DNA from: Hypericum androsaemum | Taxonomy: Eukaryota > Streptophyta > Magnoliopsida > Malpighiales > Hypericaceae | Direction of reading: 5' to 3' | Assembly: GCA_963995505.1 (NCBI GenBank) | Contig: OZ023182.1 | Location: 19,795,619 to 19,859,618 of the forward strand | Length of the DNA stretch: 64,000 nucleotides | Shown here: positions 58,314 to 64,000 of the stretch, in pieces | How positions within the stretch are numbered: the stretch's first letter is position 1 | Layout of the letters: the number at the start of each line of letters is the position of its first letter | Program-made: the position numbers and the translations under genes | Notes under the pieces: model-generated | The model's database searches: none | Told to the model about the DNA's origin: nothing | The model's input: the letters and a program-made list of their open reading frames with translations, nothing else

Positions 58314-58487
58314 AAAAAAGTCGGATCTTGGACCAAGATCCGACTTTTTTTGTCGGATGACCAAGATCCGACTTTTTTTGTCGGATCTTGGTCGATAAAC
58401 CATATCCGAAATCTGAATAGGAGATTTCGGATATGACCAAGATCCGACATTTTTTGTCGAATATATCATATTGGTCCAAGATCCGAC
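58314..58487. repeat. Subterminal palindromic repeat cluster of the MULE
   Basis: The 10-mer AAGATCCGAC or its complement occurs six times (58320, 58335, 58363, 58380, 58439, 58478). The first two form a perfect palindrome with 18-base arms (58314-58331 and 58333-58350) around a single base. Clustered subterminal words of this kind are often transposase binding sites; that role is inferred. Confidence 0.8.
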
Positions 58488-58625
58488 TTTTTTGGTCAAA
58501 TCTTGGTCGATCATATAGCCTATATAATGGATACCTCGCAGAAGCCTTTTGTCATCCATACGAAGACGTCCTGCATACCATACCCTGCCCAAAACCAGGT
58601 AAATTAATTTACTTTAATATTTTGG

Positions 58626-58855
58626 TATATATGTAGAGTTTGTTCATTAATTAAAAATAATTAGTATATTTTAGCTTTGAAATTATTAATTCCTTCTATT
58701 TTTTGAGTGTGATATCTGATTGTTTAAAATTTTATGGGTGTATATATGTAGAGTTTGTTCATTAATTAAAAATAATTAGTATATTTTAGCTTTGAAATTA
58801 TTAATTCCTTCTATTTTTTGAGTGTGATATCTGATTGTTTAAAATTTTGTGGGTG
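58626..58855. repeat. 115-bp direct tandem duplication
   Basis: 58626-58740 and 58741-58855 are identical except for one A/G difference near the end, so the duplication is recent. It lies in the presumed promoter region of the transposase gene. Confidence 0.9.
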
Positions 58856-58902
58856 TGCGGATTTTATAAACTGACCAACCCCAATGGCCAGACCAGTTTA
58901 AT

Positions 58903-59010
58903 GGGTCGGACCGGTCGGGTTGGTCGGACCGGTCGGGTCGGGTCGGACTGGTCGGGTCGGGTCGGACCGGTCGGGTCGGTTTGACCAATCTGACCGGAAC
59001 GACCGGTCAG
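58903..59010. repeat. GC-rich GGTCGGACC minisatellite
   Basis: Irregular tandem array of GGTCGG, GACCGG and GGTCGGGTC words, self-complementary, upstream of the transposase ATG. It stands out from the surrounding AT-rich DNA. Confidence 0.75.
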
Positions 59011-59224
59011 ATTGTGAATTTTTTCTTGGTAAATTCCGGATGGTCGAGTACAAAAAGTGACCACCCTGCCAGTCCGATTAAATTTCATCTGGTTCTTAAG
59101 GTGGTCGGACCAAAAAATTGATGGAGAAGAATGTATGTTTATATGATATTTTTGTTAATATAAATTATGTTTTGTGTTGCTAATATAGAATTGCATACTG
59201 TTTTCTTTTGTTGTAGTATTCATA

Positions 59225-61903
59225 ATGGCTAACCGGGTTATAAGAATAAAGTTGAAATATGATGGAGTAATTTTCAACAACAATGAAACCGGTTTTGATT
59301 ACCAAGGTGGTGGGAAAGAGAAGTTGAAGTTTCATGCAGCATTTGTTAGATACAATATCTTGTGGAAAAAAGTTAACGAAAAGATCCCAATAGGTCCAAA
59401 TGAAGAATTTGGGCCATTGATATTTAGATGTCCATTTGGAAGAGGACAATTTGGTCCAATGTTTATTAACGACGATGAAGATGTTAGGATAATGCTGGAG
59501 ACCATGATTAACTTCTTTGGACCAATGGTGAAGGAGATTAAGCTTACAATCATTGTGGAAAAGAGGGTTAATAATTACAACCCGTTTGTCGTTGAAGCTG
59601 GTACGTCAACGGGGATGGATGTTGCTCATGAACCAATATTTGATTGGTTTGAAAATGATCCTAGAGAGGCAGGTCCATATGCCACATACAATTTTGATCG
59701 TGAAGATGAAGCAGAAGAAGTAGAAGACGAAGCAGAAGAAGACGAAAATGAAGCAGAAGAAGACGAAGATGAAGAAGAAGTAGTAGAAGAAGAGGAACAA
59801 CAATACCGAGAACAACAATACGGTGAACTCGCTCTAACTGATCCCGGTGAACAATCATCGATGACTGTTTATGGTGAAGAATGGGATTGCGACCGAGCAA
59901 TAGATGGAAGTTGTTCTGGTTTGTTGAAAGAGGGTACGATTTGGAAGAGCAAATTTGATGCAAAGAGGGAGATCGAGGCGTTCGTAATGAACGATGGGCG
60001 TGAGTTTGTTCGAAAAGAAACAAGGCCAGAAACTTTTTCTGTGAAGTATAAAAAATGGGAGACGGATGATTGCAAATGGGAGATCCGTGTCTCACAGGAA
60101 AGAAGGGGCACACTTTTCAGTCCATGGAAAATCGTGAAACACACCTACCCCCATACCTGTGGTCGCCTACGAAAGTCGCAGGATCATAAACAACTCACTT
60201 CTGCTTTCATTGCACAAATTATTAAGAAACGAGTAGAGGAACAACCAGAAATTCGTGTGGCCACTTTAAGTTCAGAGATCCACGACCATATGAAGTTTAG
60301 ACCCTCGTATACGAAGACTTGGTGGGCAAAAGAGAAGGCGTTTCAAGATTTATGGGGGGATTGGCAAGAATCTTACAATCGCCTTCCGCAATGGTTTGCA
60401 GCATGCAAGGCAAATAATCCTGGAACTGTTGTTGAATGGGAATATTATCACACCCTCCCTGGTTGCGACCATTACGTAGAAGCACTGATGCCTGGAACAA
60501 AGATCTTTAAGCGAGTTTTTTGGAGCTTCAAGCCTTGCATTGAAGCTTTCAAACATTGCATGCCTGTCTTGGAGATTGATGGAACGTTCTTGTATGAAAA
60601 ATACAAGCATGTCCTCCTGATCGCCACTGCAATTGATGGTAATAATGCTATAATTCCAATAGCATTTGCTCTGGTAGAGGGTGAGAACACGGATAGTTGG
60701 CCGTGGTTCATGAAATAAGTCCGGAAGCACGTCACGCCTGGCCGACATGGAATATGTGTTATTTCTGATCGACATGCTGGCATATTAAAGGCAATGGATA
60801 CGGAGTATGGTTGGGGAGAAGACAGTGATACCGCCCATCGATATTGTCTTCGACATGTAGCAAGCAATCTTAACAAACACTTCAAAAATGACGCCATGAG
60901 GAATGTCATGAAGATTGCAGGTGACATGCACAAATGTTTTGTTGTCTAAAACTATTTTACAAGTTGTTACTCCACATTTAATATTTTTACTATGTTGGTT
61001 GTAGGAATACAAGCTCAACTGTAGAAGTTGGAAGCTAACATGCGAGAAATATGGAATGTCGACCAGGAGGTCTTCAACTGGATGTATGAACAGGAATTGC
61101 CCAAGTGGAGCTTAGCGTGGGATGGCGGACGCCGATATGGTAACATGACGATGAATTTTGCCGAGTGCGTAAATATGATCTTCAAAAAAGTTCGTCGTTT
61201 ACCGGTGACGGCCTTGGTGGCAGAGACATTTAACAAGCTAACCGAATATTTTGAAGAGAGATCAACTAAGTGTATGAAAGAGAGCTGTACTGGAAAAATA
61301 TTGATGTCACAGAATCTCCTAAACAGGTTGGAGCGGTGGGAGGGAAAGGCCAATGGACATAGAGTGCGAGTTTCTGACAGTACAGTTGGATCGTACGAAG
61401 TTCGCACTGGGTACGATATGAGAAGACAAAAGGGGGACAGAAAGCATTCAGTTAATCTTTCCACAGGATTTTGTGGCTGCGGCAAATTTCAGGCTTACCA
61501 CTATCCGTGCTCACATGTGATGGCGTGTTGTACTGAACTTGGCATCGATTACAAGATATTTGTGGATAAGTATTATCGCCTGGAAACCACGCAAGCTTGC
61601 TACCAACTGAAGTTTATTCCTCTGGGCAATCCTAAATATTGGCCGTATCCTAAAGATCCAACGGTTGTAAGGCTCATTCCAGATGAAAGATTAGCGAGGG
61701 GTAGAGGACAGCCACGGAAGCGCATACATAATGAAATGGATACAGTGCCTTTCGTCCGCTGTACGCTCTGTAAAACAAGGGGTCACACAAAAGCCAATTG
61801 TACTAATATAAGAGCAGTTGCGGCGGCAAGAGCGGCTAAAGCAGCTAAAGCGGCAGCTGTATCCGTAGGGGCAAGTACGAGTAGACGCCGTCGTGGACGT
61901 TGA
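59225..61903 (+). pseudogene. MuDR-type transposase, two exons, two in-frame stops
   Basis: Exon 1 59225-60920 and exon 2 61005-61903, canonical GT-AG, about 864 codons, normal for MULE transposases. Domains: PB1-like N-terminal region (about 1-110), long Glu/Asp run (about 160-205), MuDR DNA-binding region (about 235-315), MULE catalytic domain with DDE residues at about D452 (EIDGTFL), D515 (VISDRHAG) and E619 (NFAECVN), SWIM zinc finger (C-G-C-G to C-S-H, about 722-736), and a CCHC knuckle (about 818-831). Stops occur at codons 498 (TAA 60716-60718) and 572 (TAG 61022-61024); both fall inside otherwise well-conserved sequence, so they are recent. The protein cuts and joins element ends. 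As read it would stop after the first catalytic aspartate. Confidence 0.9.
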
Positions 61904-62081
61904 ATTGTAATTAATTTTGAACTGAAAGGATTGTACTTTGTAATATTTTGTGAAACTCTATGTGGGTTGTGTTGAGTTTCTTTGTAACAGTCTGAAGTTT
62001 AAGTTACTCTATCTTAGCAGAATAATGACGCATTACACATTTTATGTATATGTTTATTGTCATAATTGTTCAGGTGTGCCG

Positions 62082-63816
62082 ATGAGGAGAAGTGGCAAAG
62101 AGCCAATCGCACATGATGACGAAGAGCCGGAGCATCCTCAAATCGATTGGAATGCTCTATGTGGTTCTAAGTTTGGGTATATTTTCAAACGATTACAGAG
62201 GCCATCCAACGATAGATCAGAAGTCCCTCCTCAGAAACCTACCAAAAGCAACTGTTATTACAAGCTTGTCAAGCGAGATCCAGAACCGTGGAGTAGAGCC
62301 ATGGACTTTCTGACAGTTGAAGGTATTCCGTATTTCTATATTGGATCACATAATATTTTTATTAAATTTTAATTTATTTTACAGGGATGATGATAGGAAC
62401 CTGTTTTAAAGGGACAAGTATTCAGAGCTTCAAAAATACCTATAGTGGTACTACAGTTATGTCGGTAAGAAATTTTACATTATCCTTTAATTTGAGTTAG
62501 CATCATAGTCAATTTTATAACAAGTATTTTGTATTTGCTTGTAGATGGTTGTAGAGGTGACCCGTTTTCAGCGTGTCGGAATTGGCGCACTTGCGACATT
62601 GAAGGTACAATTAAAAGAATTTTATTTATTCTTACATATTTATGTTATGTGAGAAATTTTTTAAACTTTTAATATATTACAGGATTCTACAGGCAGTATT
62701 ACTGGTACCATAAATGACTCTACCGGTCTTGTTGAAGCTGGATGTGTGTTGTATCTTAAAAATGTGAGCATATCCTTTTTTTTTCTCAATAGTTCCAGAT
62801 AGTTGTTTACTGATTTTCTGGTTCTTCAACAGGTAAAAGTTGACTCGTCCCCATACCCGAACAACAAATTATTTAGCATTACTGATGAGAACGTTGTCAA
62901 AGTGTTCAAGAAAAATGGAGAATCTGATGAAGATTCTCAAGAACAAACTCGTCCAGCACCATCCTATGATGGTCGTCGTCCTTATCCTCCAGCACCATAT
63001 CCTGAGGGACGTGGTGCCGATTTGAAGGCACTATATGGCTCAGAGGCCTTTGAGTGGCTCCAAGAACAAAAGAGGTTAGAGCTGCATAAAAAAGAAGCTG
63101 AAGCTAAATCAGCCCTTCGAAGGAAAGCCATACGAGCTGAAGCAGACCGCAAAGCCAATGACATTTTCAACAATGAATCATGGACAACAGCTACTGAATT
63201 TGTTCTATCTCACGGTATTACGAAAATACTTATACATACTTGTTACTTACATTTATGGAGTATCTAATTTTTAAATTTTTTAGGTTTGATGTATGGAGCT
63301 AACGTTGATGGAGTATCTATTGAGGATGTAAAAACAATCTCTGAAAGCATCACAATTCCATAGGTAACATTTGTACATATATGAAAATTTTGCAATTTGC
63401 AAGTAATGTTATTGTTAACTAAGAGACTTGCAGATGGTTCTGTACGTGAAAAAGAAGAAACATGTATACGGCAATAGTTTCCGAGCAGTTTTTCAGGTAT
63501 TATAATATAATGTATTATTTGTTTCTTAATCATATTTTTTAATTATCAAAGACTTCATATCTATAAATTTATGAAGGATCCTACTGGCGAAATCACGGGG
63601 AGTTTACAAGACATTGAGAGTACCTACTGTGATGGATGTGTGTTGCTAGTGAAAGATGTAAGCTTATATTATCATTACATCGTCGTCAGTAAATTATTTT
63701 AATATAATTATTGACCTAATTAAGTATTTTTTGAACAGATTTATGTCTCGTATGAAGAAAATCGAATACATTTCAGTGTTGATCACGAGAATGTTAAACG
63801 AGTTTTCAAGGAATAG
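62082..63816 (+). CDS. Nine-exon gene for a protein with two HROB-like OB-fold modules (one internal stop)
   Basis: Exons: 62082-62322, 62385-62464, 62545-62604, 62683-62763, 62833-63214, 63284-63363, 63434-63496, 63577-63657, 63739-63816; all introns short with GT-AG ends, 382 codons. The middle exons encode G-M-M-I-G, EVTRFQRVGIGALATLKDST, GSITGTI, GCVLYLKNVKV and NVVKVFK. The last exons repeat this pattern (G-L-M-Y-G, RAVFQDPTGEITGSL, GCVLLVKD, NVKRVFK). The order resembles the OB-fold of the homologous-recombination OB-fold family (HROB/C17orf53), which binds DNA and MCM8-9. The linker exon (62833-63214) is proline-rich, then has a charged coiled-coil-like helix. Codon 308, at the end of exon 6, is TAG where CAG would fit, so the second module may be lost. 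It follows the transposase by 178 bp on the same strand. HROB similarity is from motif memory. Confidence 0.65.
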
Positions 63817-64000
63817 TGGCAAATATGTCCCTACCGGGAATTCTGATGAGAATTGTGACAACGTGTTGAGAAACATAAAGACATTTTTTTTATCTGTTAT
63901 TTCAGATTGTTGTCATCCTATTTTAGTATTGCACTTCTTAGTTTTGTCATGTCGTATTTCCTTATACCGTACTTTGTTTAATATCTTGACGGCATACTTA
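63817..64000. other. 3' flank of the OB-fold gene, no gene seen
   Basis: T-rich sequence after the stop codon, presumably the 3' untranslated region. The expected right TIR of the element is not yet reached. Confidence 0.4.

Larger units (their letters stand above)
58213..64000 (+). mobile_element. Coding Mutator-like element (MULE), right end outside the window
   Basis: The left boundary is where homology to P450 exon 1 ends (58212/58213). Next comes a T-run, a subterminal cluster of inverted GTCGGATCTT / AAGATCCGAC words, tandem repeats, a MuDR-type transposase gene and a second spliced gene. Because the right TIR and TSD lie outside the window, the element's extent, and whether the second gene belongs to it, cannot be proved here. 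Confidence 0.8.

Noticed and set aside
58314..58500. Repeat-spacer pattern resembling a small CRISPR array
   Set aside because: Repeats are in both orientations, irregularly spaced and inside a plant transposon end.
58152..58592. Minus-strand 146-codon frame joining P450 sequence to the MULE end
   Set aside because: It is an accidental fusion of the truncated P450 exon with repeat sequence in a different frame from the P450.
59606..60144. Minus-strand leucine/phenylalanine-rich frames opposite the transposase acidic run
   Set aside because: They are the antisense of GAA/GAC-rich codons and have no independent support.

Overview
This is nuclear DNA of a flowering plant, most likely a eudicot. 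The evidence is spliced genes with GT-AG introns, CYP81-type cytochrome P450s, PPR and TBC gene pieces, plant-type copia and LINE elements, and several Mutator-like (MULE) and hAT elements in AT-rich intergenic DNA. The species cannot be read from the sequence alone.

The core of the window (about 16.1-58.2 kb) is a decayed tandem array of one CYP81-like P450 gene, with every copy on the minus strand. I count eight copies or relics. Two look intact: 19291-21591 (495 codons) and 53127-54837 (497 codons). Both have two exons with a phase-0 intron just before the I-helix. The others are broken: a rearranged copy at 16152-18030, an N-terminal stub at 28560-28628, a copy at 29742-32497 whose ExxR arginine codon is a stop, a copy at 35755-37468 with a 4-base deletion and a SINE insertion, an internally deleted exon-1 relic at 48811-49085, and a copy at 56050-58212 cut off by a Mutator element. 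Five convergent pentatricopeptide-repeat (PPR) gene fragments accompany array units, so the duplicated unit probably held a P450 plus the end of a PPR gene.

Left flank: exon 1 of a TBC/Rab-GAP-like gene runs off the left edge (356-531, minus). Next come a non-autonomous MULE with unusual flanks (2896-4449) and an 8.5-kb decayed Ty1/copia element (6175-14672) with a hAT MITE in its gag.

Insertions in the array: a full-length LINE (22117-28386, 16-bp TSD) upstream of the first intact P450; a recent Ty1/copia element (38685-44853) that splits a PPR fragment; a MULE (45497-48180) carrying a captured gene fragment and a second MULE nested inside it; a solo LTR (48292-48575); an LTR-like block with a hAT element; and a MULE (50636-51837) carrying an ORF with a signal peptide. 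Most have exact target-site duplications (9 bp MULE, 8 bp hAT, 5 bp LTR, 13-17 bp LINE/SINE).

Right flank: from about 58213 to the window end lies a large coding Mutator element. It has a palindromic subterminal repeat cluster, a two-exon MuDR-type transposase gene with two in-frame stops, and 178 bp downstream on the same strand a nine-exon gene. The nine-exon gene encodes two copies of an OB-fold-like module that resembles the homologous-recombination OB-fold (HROB) family. This transposase plus OB-fold pairing is the most unusual thing in the window.
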